Assembly: GCA_944383885.1 (NCBI GenBank)
Contig: CALWRF010000023.1
Span: 1 to 39,574, forward strand
Origin: an uncultured Clostridia bacterium
GTDB taxonomy: Bacteria; Bacillota; Clostridia; Lachnospirales; Anaerotignaceae
Reading direction: 5' to 3'
DNA length: 39,574 nucleotides
Below are positions 16,098 to 24,503 of this stretch, piece by piece; position 1 is the stretch's first letter; each line of letters starts with the position of its first letter. The notes under the pieces are model-generated. The model saw only the letters and a program-made list of their open reading frames with translations, made no database searches and had not been told where the DNA came from. A program made the position numbers and the translations under genes.

Positions 16098-17003
16098 TCA
16101 TTTTCTGCCTACAAACCTTACTTCCGGCTCTATTTTAACGCCAAATTTTTCATAAACCTTATTTTGGCAGTATTTTATAAGTTCTAATATATCATCAGTA
16201 GTAGCAGCGCCTGTATTTACAATAAAGCCTGCATGTTTTTCAGAAACCTGCGCACCGCCTATGCTTTTGCCTTTAAGTCCGCTCTCTTCAATAAGCTTTC
16301 CAGCAAAATATCCTTCTGGTCTTTTAAATGTGCTTCCGGCGCTCGGATAATTTAAAGGCTGTTTCTCCCTGCGTTTTAAGCCAAGCTCATTCATTCTTGA
16401 CAAAATCACATCTGGGCTGTCCCTTTCTAAGCTTATGCAGCCATTTAATATAATATAGCTTTTTTTCTGAAAAATACTGCTTCTGTATCCCATATCAAGC
16501 TCATGTTTATATAATTTTCTTTCTTTAAGCTCATCATCAATAACATTTACCCATTCAATAATATCTTTCATTTCACCGCCGTAAGCTCCTGCATTCATAA
16601 ATACTGCCCCTCCAAAGCTTCCCGGTATGCCTGAGGCAAACTCAAAGCCCGACAGACCAGCCTTTTGCGCAGCACTTGCAGCTGAAGAAAGAATTGTCCC
16701 GGCGCCTATTATAATTTTTGTACCTTCAATTTCAATGTCTGAAAAGTTTTCACCGATATAAATAACAGCGCCTTCTATTCCCCTGTCTGAAACGAGCATA
16801 TTGCTCCCGTTTCCGAAAACATAATATTGTATATTGTTTTTATTAAGCGCATTAATTATTTTTACAATACTCTGACCGTCTTTTGGGGATATAAAATAAT
16901 CGGCACATCCGCCTGTTTTAAATGAAGTATGATTTTTCATAGGCTCATTTTCAGCAACAGCGTCTTTTCCTACCAAATCAACAAGGGTTTCAAAAATATT
17001 CAT
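16098..17003 (-). CDS. murB: UDP-N-acetylenolpyruvoylglucosamine reductase
   Basis: 301 aa, type IIa MurB. The FAD-binding region includes NTGGCADY-like FKTGGCADYF and YVFGNGSNMLVSDRG. Then comes GFEFASGIPGSFGGAVFMNAGAYGG, followed by YRSSIFQ with the family Tyr/Arg. The catalytic Ser is in SAGSTFKRP and the Glu near the end in IEPEVRFVG. It uses NADPH to reduce the enolpyruvyl group to give UDP-MurNAc in the cytoplasm. A GGAGG site precedes the ATG. It lies between the ROK gene and rapZ in the same direction. Confidence 0.95.
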   Translation of the reverse strand: MNIFETLVDLVGKDAVAENEPMKNHTSFKTGGCADYFISPKDGQSIVKIINALNKNNIQYYVFGNGSNMLVSDRGIEGAVIYIGENFSDIEIEGTKIIIGAGTILSSAASAAQKAGLSGFEFASGIPGSFGGAVFMNAGAYGGEMKDIIEWVNVIDDELKERKLYKHELDMGYRSSIFQKKSYIILNGCISLERDSPDVILSRMNELGLKRREKQPLNYPSAGSTFKRPEGYFAGKLIEESGLKGKSIGGAQVSEKHAGFIVNTGAATTDDILELIKYCQNKVYEKFGVKIEPEVRFVGRK

Positions 17004-17021
17004 CAGCGAAAACCTCCAAAA

Positions 17022-17975
17022 TCAATGTTTAAGCATTGTAGAACCTATAATAACGGCATCATAATCAAGGTCGCACATTAAAATCTTAGTTTTTTTGTCG
17101 TCTTCATACTGTCCGAATGTTTTCTCATCAACTATTTTATTGACATTATCAATAAATTCCTGACCTATTTTTCTTATTTTGCCACCTATTGCAATAGCTT
17201 CCGGCTGAAGAACATTTACAACATTTATAAGACCAAGGGCAACATATTTTGTATAATTGTCAATTATTTCTTTTGCGTATATATCGCCTTTCTTAGCCGC
17301 TTCAAAAGGCGTTCTAAAAGACATAAGACGAATATCGCCGTTTACCATTTTAAAAAGCAGGCTTTCAGGATGTCTTACAGCCATAATCCTTGAATCCCTT
17401 ACAAGAGCGTTTGTAGAAGCGTAAGCCGCCCAGCAGCCGTTTCTGCCGCACTCACACTGTTCCCCACGGAATACTATTACATGATGACCGAATTCCCCGG
17501 CGCCGTAAGCCAAACCATGATAAATATTATTATCTATAATAATACCGCCGCTTATGGCTGTGCCTATAGTAATAATTATTGTATTTTTCAAACCTTTTGT
17601 AGCGCCTATGCGGCTTTCAGCCAAAGCATAGCAGTTGGCGTCATTATCGCAGATAACAGGTATATTAACATATTTTTTCATCTCATCAGCTATAGGTGCG
17701 TTTTTAAATCCGAAATAACTGGAGTAAATCATAACCCCTGTGTGGCAGTCAACGCTTCCATAACAGCCAATGCCTATAAATTCAATATCCTTATTTATAT
17801 CAAGCCCGTATTTATTAACTATTTTTATGCAAAGATGTGCCATATCTTTTATTAATTCATTAAATTTTCTGTATTTAAGGGTTGGTATGGATTCCTTAAT
17901 AAGTATTTTGCCCGATTCGTCAACAATTCCGGCAGTAATATATGTCAAATCAAAATTTACACCCAGCCTATACAT
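17022..17975 (-). CDS. ROK-family sugar kinase or regulator-like protein
   Basis: 317 aa. N-terminal ATP-binding fold, substrate region DNDANCYALAESRIG and the phosphate loop TIGTAISGGIIID are present. The zinc-binding ROK motif appears as CECGRNGCWAAYAS; the residue after the last Cys differs from the usual CLE form. No N-terminal HTH, so a kinase is more likely than a NagC-type repressor. Glucokinase is the commonest family role, but specificity cannot be fixed. It starts one base after the hprK stop, so the two are tightly coupled, which links it to carbon catabolite control (inference). Confidence 0.85.
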   Translation of the reverse strand: MYRLGVNFDLTYITAGIVDESGKILIKESIPTLKYRKFNELIKDMAHLCIKIVNKYGLDINKDIEFIGIGCYGSVDCHTGVMIYSSYFGFKNAPIADEMKKYVNIPVICDNDANCYALAESRIGATKGLKNTIIITIGTAISGGIIIDNNIYHGLAYGAGEFGHHVIVFRGEQCECGRNGCWAAYASTNALVRDSRIMAVRHPESLLFKMVNGDIRLMSFRTPFEAAKKGDIYAKEIIDNYTKYVALGLINVVNVLQPEAIAIGGKIRKIGQEFIDNVNKIVDEKTFGQYEDDKKTKILMCDLDYDAVIIGSTMLKH

Positions 17976-18917
17976 TTATTCCGCACCCCCATCATCATTA
18001 TTTTCCGACATAGCCTTTAATCTTTCGTTAAGTATCTCTTCAGCGCTGTAACCTACAAGGCGCTGTCTTAAATTCATAGCAGCAACTTCGCAGATAACAG
18101 CTGTATTTCTTCCCGGTCTTACAGGTATTGTATTGGAAGGTATTTTTACACCCATAATATCATGATACTCTTCATTAAGACCTATTCTTGAATAAATTTT
18201 TCCATTTTCCCACATTTCAAGCTTAATTACAAGCTCAATATTTTTAACTTGCTTTACCGAACCTACACCGAAAAGCTCTTTAACATCTATTACGCCTATA
18301 CCTCTTATTTCTATAAAATGCTTTATAAGTTCCGGGCATGTGCCTTGAAGATTATCATAAGAAAGCTTTTTAATTTCAACCGCGTCGTCAGCCACAAGCC
18401 TGTGTCCGCGTTTAATAAGCTCAAGGGCAGTTTCGCTTTTTCCTATACCGCTGTCGCCTATTATAAGCACGCCAACACCATATATATCAACCAAAACACC
18501 ATGAACAGTAACTCTTTGAGCAAGCTCATTTTTAAGCCATCTTGTGGCATTTTCTATAAAATCCGGTTCAGGTGCTTCTGTAGAAAAAACCGGCACATTA
18601 AATTCCTCGCTGAAAACAAGTATTTCAGGAAAAATCTCAAGACCGCCGCATACTATAAAGCATGGAAATCTGTAAGAAAACAGTTCTCTTAAAACCTGCT
18701 CCCTGAAAACCGGCTCAAGCCTTTCCAAATAAGCATGCTCCACTTTGCCTATAACCTGTACAGCGTCACTTTCAAAGTAATCAAAAAAACCGGCAAGCTG
18801 CAAAGCCGGTCTGTTAACCGCCGAGTTCTTAATTATCCTGCCCTCAAGAGAAATTTCAGGAAGCTCATTTTTAAGCTTAAACTCGTTGGATAGTTTCTCA
18901 ACAGATACAGAATACAT
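17976..18917 (-). CDS. hprK: HPr kinase/phosphorylase
   Basis: 313 aa from the ATG at 18917, with GGAGG at 18925-18929; a longer open frame upstream lacks a ribosome site. The P-loop reads GDSGIGKS at 154-161, the catalytic His is His139 in VTVHG, and the C-terminal signature EIRGIGVIDVKELFGVGSV is intact. It phosphorylates HPr/Crh at the regulatory serine when glycolytic intermediates are high, and dephosphorylates it otherwise. Its probable substrate, the Crh-like protein, is encoded five genes downstream on the same strand. Confidence 0.96.
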   Translation of the reverse strand: MYSVSVEKLSNEFKLKNELPEISLEGRIIKNSAVNRPALQLAGFFDYFESDAVQVIGKVEHAYLERLEPVFREQVLRELFSYRFPCFIVCGGLEIFPEILVFSEEFNVPVFSTEAPEPDFIENATRWLKNELAQRVTVHGVLVDIYGVGVLIIGDSGIGKSETALELIKRGHRLVADDAVEIKKLSYDNLQGTCPELIKHFIEIRGIGVIDVKELFGVGSVKQVKNIELVIKLEMWENGKIYSRIGLNEEYHDIMGVKIPSNTIPVRPGRNTAVICEVAAMNLRQRLVGYSAEEILNERLKAMSENNDDGGAE

Positions 18918-19088
18918 TTCAATACCTCCATAAAAATTCGGACAGCAATCCGAATCTAAGGTAAAAAATACCAAAAACCATAATAATAAAATAAAATTTT
19001 ATATTCCAAATATTAACACACCATATATATAAAATCAAATATATTTGTCAACTTAATTAAAAATAATTTAGACAATTAAATTTATGTT

Positions 19089-20954
19089 TTATTTAATTTC
19101 AGGATTCTCCTGCCTGAAAAAACTGTAAACAGTTTCAGCCGAGCGTATGTTCATGCCATCTGCTTCCAGCAAGTCGCCAACTTCCGCATTTTTAATCTTC
19201 TCAATATCTCCAAAATGTTTAAGGAGCGCTTTTCTCCTTGCCGGACCAATAGTCGGTATATGGTTTAATATAGAATCCACCTGAGATGACTCCCTTAGTT
19301 TTCTGTGGTACTCAATAGCAAACCGGTGGACTTCATCCTGTATCCTTGTAACCAGCTTAAAGCCTTCTGAATTTGCAGGAAGCATTATTTCCCTGTCTTC
19401 ATAAAGCAGCCCTTTAGTTCTGTGCCTGTCATCTTTAAACATACCGCATACTGGTATATCCATTCCAAAAGACGCTAAAACAAGTTTTGCCGCCTTAACC
19501 TGTGCTTTGCCGCCGTCCATTAATATTAAATCCGGCAGTCTTGCAAATCCTCCTGTCTTGTTGTCCATCTTGTCCTTAATGCTGTGATTTATCCTTCTTG
19601 TCAGAACTTCCTGCATGCTGGCAAAATCATTTGCACCGGCAACGTTTTTTATTTTAAACTTCCTATAGTCGCTTCTTTTAGGCATGCCGTTTTCAAATAC
19701 AACCATTGCACCAACAGAAAAGAATCCCTGTATGTTTGATATATCGTAAGCCTCTATTCTCTCCGGTATGCTTTCAAGTCCCAAAGCACGGCTTATCTCT
19801 TCAACTGCGCCCTTTGTTCTTGCATTATCCTTTTTAAGTTTTTCGCCAAACTGCTCAAATGTAATAGACGCATTTTTATACGCAAGCTCAACAAGCTGCT
19901 TCTTTTCCCCTTTTACAGGCACGGTAACAGTTACTTTACTGCCTTTTAAATTAGATAAAAAGCTTAAAATAACTTCTTTCTCATCTTCCACAATATCTTC
20001 CGAAAGTATAAGTTCTTTAGGTACAAAAGCAGTTCCGCTGTAAAACTGCTTTATAAATTCAGTTATAATCTCGTTTCGTGTCATTCCTTCCGTGTTATTT
20101 ATTAAAAAGTGTTCTCTGCCCATAACTTTTCCGCCTCTTATAAAAAACACCTGTATAAGGGCTTCGTCAAAGGCGCGGACAAATGCTATAACATCACTGT
20201 CGTTAAAGCCTGTGTTAGCCATTTTCTGTCTTTGTTCTACATTTTTAATATACTTTATTTTATCACGGTACTGAGCGGCTTTCTCAAACTCCAAATTTTC
20301 AGAAGCTTCTTCCATTTTCTCCTGCATCTTATGGATAATATCTTTATGCTTGCCCTCAAGAAAATCAAGAGCCTCATTAACATACACTGCGTAATCCTCT
20401 TTTTTTATATTTCCCTGGCACGGAGCGCAGCACTGACCAATATGGTAATTAAGACAAGGTCTTTCTTTGCCTGTATCCCTTGGAAGGACTTTCCGGCATT
20501 TTCTTAAAGGCCACATTTTATTAATCATCTCTATTGTTTCCTTAACTGCGTACGCGTCTGTAATAGGACCAAAATACTTGGCTCCGTCTTTTAAAACCTT
20601 GCGCACCATAAAAACCCTTGGAAAGTCCTCATTTACTGTAACTTTAACATAAGGATACATTTTATCATCTTTCAGCATTATATTATATTTAGGTCTGTGT
20701 TCTTTTATAAGATTGCACTCTAAAATAAGCGCTTCCATTTCGCTGTCAGTAACAATGTATTCAAACTCCGCTATATGCTTAACCATGCTTATAACTTTAG
20801 CTGAATGATTTTTGTTAGACTGGAAATACTGACGCACACGGTTTTTAAGGCTTACAGCCTTGCCTACATATATAATCTCATCATCAGCATTTTTCATTAT
20901 GTATACACCGGGTTTAGACGGCAGTTTTTTTAATTCCTCATTAATATCAAACAT
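19089..20954 (-). CDS. uvrC: UvrABC excinuclease subunit C
   Basis: 621 aa from the ATG at 20954, six bases after GGAG; an upstream TTG is less likely. GIY-YIG nuclease domain (about 8-88, GVYIMKNADDEIIYVGKA), four-Cys region CRKVLPRDTGKERPCLNYHIGQCCAPC, UVR motif near 205-235, UvrC RNase H-like domain with DLILMDGGKAQV, and C-terminal HhH repeats (HIPTIGPARRKALLKHFG). It makes the 3' and 5' incisions in nucleotide excision repair. It is divergent from spoVB and about 170 bases upstream of hprK, an AT-rich gap with no clear signal. Confidence 0.96.
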   Translation of the reverse strand: MFDINEELKKLPSKPGVYIMKNADDEIIYVGKAVSLKNRVRQYFQSNKNHSAKVISMVKHIAEFEYIVTDSEMEALILECNLIKEHRPKYNIMLKDDKMYPYVKVTVNEDFPRVFMVRKVLKDGAKYFGPITDAYAVKETIEMINKMWPLRKCRKVLPRDTGKERPCLNYHIGQCCAPCQGNIKKEDYAVYVNEALDFLEGKHKDIIHKMQEKMEEASENLEFEKAAQYRDKIKYIKNVEQRQKMANTGFNDSDVIAFVRAFDEALIQVFFIRGGKVMGREHFLINNTEGMTRNEIITEFIKQFYSGTAFVPKELILSEDIVEDEKEVILSFLSNLKGSKVTVTVPVKGEKKQLVELAYKNASITFEQFGEKLKKDNARTKGAVEEISRALGLESIPERIEAYDISNIQGFFSVGAMVVFENGMPKRSDYRKFKIKNVAGANDFASMQEVLTRRINHSIKDKMDNKTGGFARLPDLILMDGGKAQVKAAKLVLASFGMDIPVCGMFKDDRHRTKGLLYEDREIMLPANSEGFKLVTRIQDEVHRFAIEYHRKLRESSQVDSILNHIPTIGPARRKALLKHFGDIEKIKNAEVGDLLEADGMNIRSAETVYSFFRQENPEIK

Positions 20955-21035
20955 AGTTTTCTCCGTAAACAACAAGTAATTTAAAACATAAAGACTACAT
21001 AATAATATAAAGAATATCTCAAAAGGATTGATTTT

Positions 21036-21212
21036 ATGCGTAAAAACAGCTTTGCCGCAGGTTGTATTATATTAATGGCAGCCAATATAATCACCCGGTT
21101 TATGGGATTTTTTTACAGGGTTTATATGTCAAAGTCAATAGGCGCCGGCGGCATGGGTCTTTACCAACTGATAATGCCTGCTGTTTTTAATAAGGCAAAA
21201 AACTCAGTTTAA
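21036..21212 (+). pseudogene. spoVB: spoVB, N-terminal fragment (interrupted by the 7.6-kb element)
   Basis: The ATG at 21036 follows AAAGGA by eight bases. Forty-eight codons up to the Pro at 21177-21179 match the N-terminus of SpoVB/MATE-type flippases, including ITRFMGFFYRVYMSKSIGAGGMGLYQ and LIMP. The frame then enters the inserted element and stops at 21210-21212 after ten foreign codons. The missing part resumes in frame at 28804. SpoVB is a membrane flippase of the MVF/MATE-like family needed for spore cortex formation in Bacillus. Unless the element leaves, no full product can be made. Confidence 0.9.
21177..21195 (+). repeat. left junction (attL): CC core and left inverted-repeat arm
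   Basis: CC (21177-21178) is followed by the arm TGCTGTTTTTAATAAGG (21179-21195). The reverse complement of the right arm is the same apart from one extra T and one A/T change. Bases before CC belong to spoVB. Confidence 0.8.
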
Positions 21213-21269
21213 TACATTATAATTCTTTATAAATTATCAGGCAACAAAAACAATGTTTCCATTTTAAAG

Positions 21270-22718
21270 TTAAAACGGATTGATATACTTTGTTTTAATC
21301 TCTATTTCGTTTTTGCCGCATACAATTATTTTTTCGGCAAACGCTTTCAGTAAAAAAACAGTGTTGCGCAAAAAGATTTTTTCTGTATCTGAAATATATC
21401 CCAGCTTTTCATCTGACTTTTTTAATTTCAAACTGATATTTTTAATATTTATATTAAAATCATTTTCGCCTATTTTCCCATTCTTAAACAACTCATATAA
21501 ACCTGACTTTTTCAAATTCAAATATCTTTTTGAACACATTGCCTTGTGTTTTAAATTTTCCAGCGTATTGCCTGATTTTCCAAACAGCAAGAAATAATGT
21601 GTTTCAAATATTTTAGAAGCAGTTTTATACAAATCAGAGCTATTTATTCCGGTGTTTTTACATATACCCCCTGTTGAATTTAATGAACATACGTAATACC
21701 CGATTGTTTTATTTTTGTTTTTAATACTTTTAAGGCTCATTTTAAAACCGCACATACCGCAGTGAATGTTAAATCCAGAATTATTATTTTTGCTGATATG
21801 CCTGTTAGTGTTTTTACTTCTTTTCCTTTTATTTAAAATATTCTGAACCAGTTCAAAATTGCTTCTGCTTACTATTGCCTTATGCGTATTTTCAACCGTT
21901 ATCCATTTTTCTTCAGGAAGACGGACGCTTTTTCCCTTAGGCGCAAGTGTTGTTTTAACAGACTGAACCGTATCGCCTATGTAAGCTCTGTTTTGGAGTA
22001 TTCTTTTAATACCGCTTTCACGCCAGAAAAAGTTTTGACATTTCTTTTCTTTTACAACGCCTTTTTTTATTTTATAAGCGTAAGGCGTTAAAACTTTTTC
22101 TTCATTAAGTATTTTAGCTATTTTATAACAGCTTATATTATTTTTAGCCATGTCAAATATATATTGAACTACATGTGCCGATTCATCATCTATTTCAAGT
22201 TTCTTTCCGTTTTTTATATATCCATACGGCGCCAAAGAGCCTAAAAACTGTCCTTCTTTCATCAGCACTCTTAAAGCAGATTTCTCCTTTTTGGAAATAT
22301 CCCTTACATATCCCTCATTAAGTATGTTTCTTAGGCTAATCAAACAGTTATTGTTTTCGCAATTTTTTAAACTGTCGTAATTATCATTAACTGAAATAAA
22401 CCTAACACCCCAAAAAGGAAACACTTTTTCTATTAAATTTCCAGTTTGGGCATAATCTCTTCCTAAACGCGAAATATCTTTTACTAAAACACAGTCTATT
22501 AAGCCTGAATATATATCAGACAGCATATTTTCAAGTCCTTCTCTTTGTTTTATCATTCCGCTTTTGCCTAAATCCAAATATGTATTATATAACATAATAT
22601 CAGTATTGTTTTTTAAATAATCATTTAAAATTTTAAACTGGTTTTCCGCACTTTGGCATTCATCCTGCCCCTTGCTTTCAAGTACGGAAACACGTATATA
22701 TAATCCCGCTTTATACAC
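21270..22718 (-). CDS. large serine recombinase C (third of the tandem set)
   Basis: 482 aa. The resolvase catalytic domain (about 1-150) has the nucleophile Ser11 in YIRVS and the conserved KDISRLGRD. The region usually reading DDGYSG is changed to LDLGKSGM, so it is the most divergent of the three. The recombinase domain follows (about 155-270). A zinc ribbon has CGMC near 325 and Cys residues in YVCSLNSTGGIC. A lysine-rich C-terminal region ends the protein. It would cut and rejoin att sites at a dinucleotide through a phosphoserine link. It begins 14 bases after recombinase B and lies next to the left end of the element, the usual place for the recombinase that acts on the ends. Confidence 0.9.
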   Translation of the reverse strand: MYKAGLYIRVSVLESKGQDECQSAENQFKILNDYLKNNTDIMLYNTYLDLGKSGMIKQREGLENMLSDIYSGLIDCVLVKDISRLGRDYAQTGNLIEKVFPFWGVRFISVNDNYDSLKNCENNNCLISLRNILNEGYVRDISKKEKSALRVLMKEGQFLGSLAPYGYIKNGKKLEIDDESAHVVQYIFDMAKNNISCYKIAKILNEEKVLTPYAYKIKKGVVKEKKCQNFFWRESGIKRILQNRAYIGDTVQSVKTTLAPKGKSVRLPEEKWITVENTHKAIVSRSNFELVQNILNKRKRSKNTNRHISKNNNSGFNIHCGMCGFKMSLKSIKNKNKTIGYYVCSLNSTGGICKNTGINSSDLYKTASKIFETHYFLLFGKSGNTLENLKHKAMCSKRYLNLKKSGLYELFKNGKIGENDFNINIKNISLKLKKSDEKLGYISDTEKIFLRNTVFLLKAFAEKIIVCGKNEIEIKTKYINPF

Positions 22719-22732
22719 GCAAAACCGCCTGC

Positions 22733-24220
22733 CTATAAACTGAATTTTAATTCAATCTCAATTAAATTACTGTCAAATACAAGTATATTTTTTATTATCT
22801 CGCCTGCTGCCGCTCTTTGATGGCATAAATCCGCTTCAATGCTATTATTTAAAAGTCCGTCTATTCTATTTGTAAGTTTTTTTATTTCTTTTAAATAAAA
22901 ATTTTTAAGTTCTTCGGCATCATTTTTTGTAATAACCCCTGTTTTTACGTCTGAATTGATATAACTTATAAGGCTGTTAAATTCATATTTTCTTTTTTCA
23001 AGCATTTTTATTTCATACTCAGCATTCAAAACACCACTCAGTTCTCTTAGTTTTAAGTTAATTTCAGTTACTTTTTTAATGCCTAAATGCAATAAAGCAT
23101 ACATGTTTATAACATTTACAACTGTATACTCAATGATAACTCCATCTGCGGCGCTGTTACTGCACATACCATTTTTGCAGCCTGAGCATATATAATACAT
23201 ATATTTAGCTCCGTTGGCATTTATAGTGTGATGAGTCATTCTGCTTTGGCATTTTCCGCAAAATAAAAAGCCAGAAAGCTGATAAAGGCTTTGGCTGTTT
23301 AAAGACGTCCTTGCTGGCACTTTTATAATTCTGTTTACAATGTTAAAAATGCTTCTGCTTATAACAGCTTCATGTGTTCCGCTTACTTTAAACCACATAT
23401 TTTCCGGCTTTAAAGTATATTTTTTTATTTTATGGTTTGGGGTGCTTTTTTTGCCCTGAACAAGACAGCCTGTATAAACTTCATTTGTAAGTATGTTTTT
23501 AACTTCAGAAGCGCTCCATAGATATGATGTGTTTGAGATTGTTATTTCTTTATTTCTACAATATTCTTTAGGCGGAATAATACCGGATATATTAAGCTTT
23601 TCCGCTATCCTGCCGCAGCTTACTCCTAAAAAAGCCATTAAAAACATGTTTTTGACTATAAACGAAGAATAATCATCTTTAACAAGACTGTTCTTGTTTC
23701 CGATGCTCTTTTTATACCCGTAAGGCGCAAAAGCTCCTATATACTCACCGTTTTTTCGCTTTATATCAAGGCTGGCTCTTATTTTAAATGATATGTCGGC
23801 ACTGTAAGAATCATTAAGCATATTTTTAAATGGTATTAAAAGACTGTCGCCAAAACCTTTTTTTAAGCTGTCAATGCAGTCTGTTACAGCAATAAATCTT
23901 ATTCCTTCTAAAGGAAAAAACCGCTCTATATAGTATCCGGACTCAATATAATTTCGCCCAAACCGCGATAAATCCTTAACTATAACACAGTTTACTCTGC
24001 CATTTTTTATGTCATCAATTAAAGCCTTAAAAGCCGGTCTTTCAAAATTTACGCCGGAAAAACCATCATCAATTCTTTCAGCAATAAGCTCTATGTCACC
24101 CATGCTTTTTACAAAATCAGAAATAATTTTTCTTTGGCTCTGTATGCTGTTGCTTTCGTCTTTGTCACCATCATCTTTTGAAAGTCTTAAATATGCGGCT
24201 GCCCTATACTTTTTTAACAT
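22733..24220 (-). CDS. large serine recombinase B (second of the tandem set)
   Basis: 495 aa. Catalytic Ser14 in YLRLSKDD, the DDGFSGVNFERP loop and VKDLSRFGRNY are all standard, so the catalytic domain looks active. Recombinase domain about 160-280, zinc ribbon with CGKC and CSGCKNGMC near 320-355, then a long coiled-coil (about 385-455). The coiled-coil may mediate synapsis or pairing with the other recombinases. It starts two bases after the stop of the TnpW-like gene. Whether all three recombinases are needed for excision is unknown. Confidence 0.92.
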   Translation of the reverse strand: MLKKYRAAAYLRLSKDDGDKDESNSIQSQRKIISDFVKSMGDIELIAERIDDGFSGVNFERPAFKALIDDIKNGRVNCVIVKDLSRFGRNYIESGYYIERFFPLEGIRFIAVTDCIDSLKKGFGDSLLIPFKNMLNDSYSADISFKIRASLDIKRKNGEYIGAFAPYGYKKSIGNKNSLVKDDYSSFIVKNMFLMAFLGVSCGRIAEKLNISGIIPPKEYCRNKEITISNTSYLWSASEVKNILTNEVYTGCLVQGKKSTPNHKIKKYTLKPENMWFKVSGTHEAVISRSIFNIVNRIIKVPARTSLNSQSLYQLSGFLFCGKCQSRMTHHTINANGAKYMYYICSGCKNGMCSNSAADGVIIEYTVVNVINMYALLHLGIKKVTEINLKLRELSGVLNAEYEIKMLEKRKYEFNSLISYINSDVKTGVITKNDAEELKNFYLKEIKKLTNRIDGLLNNSIEADLCHQRAAAGEIIKNILVFDSNLIEIELKFSL

Positions 24221-24222
24221 AG

Positions 24223-24435
24223 CTAAATATCCAAAGAATCCATATATTCTTTAAAACATTCCTCAAAAGACGGTCCGTTTTCGGCATATTTAATTTTAAC
24301 AGTTACATCGCCGCATTTAAAAACACAAGGGTTTCCAATTTGTTCAATAAAATATGCCATTCTTTCTTCTTTAGTCATTTTGTCTGTAAATTCAATATCT
24401 CTAATATCTTTTAATTTACTGTTATGCCTGCCCAT
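24223..24435 (-). CDS. small TnpW-like protein between recombinases
   Basis: 70 aa, acidic C-terminal half. Small proteins of this size and position occur in serine-recombinase transposons such as Tn4451 (TnpW), with a short beta-hairpin followed by a helix. Here CGDVTVKIKYAENG then SFEECFKEYMDSL fits that pattern loosely. It could be a directionality factor controlling excision, but this is inference from position. It is packed between recombinases A and B, two bases before B. Confidence 0.6.
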   Translation of the reverse strand: MGRHNSKLKDIRDIEFTDKMTKEERMAYFIEQIGNPCVFKCGDVTVKIKYAENGPSFEECFKEYMDSLDI

Positions 24436-24503
24436 AATTATAAGTTCCCCATTAATTTTTTATTTTTACTAATTATATTTTCAAATAAACAAAATATGAG
24501 TTT

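Noticed and set aside
21203..21218. Second inverted repeat pair (21203-21218 with 28750-28765) inside the element ends
   Set aside because: 13 of 16 matches, but at different distances from the two ends (24 and 35 bases) in very AT-rich DNA; likely chance.
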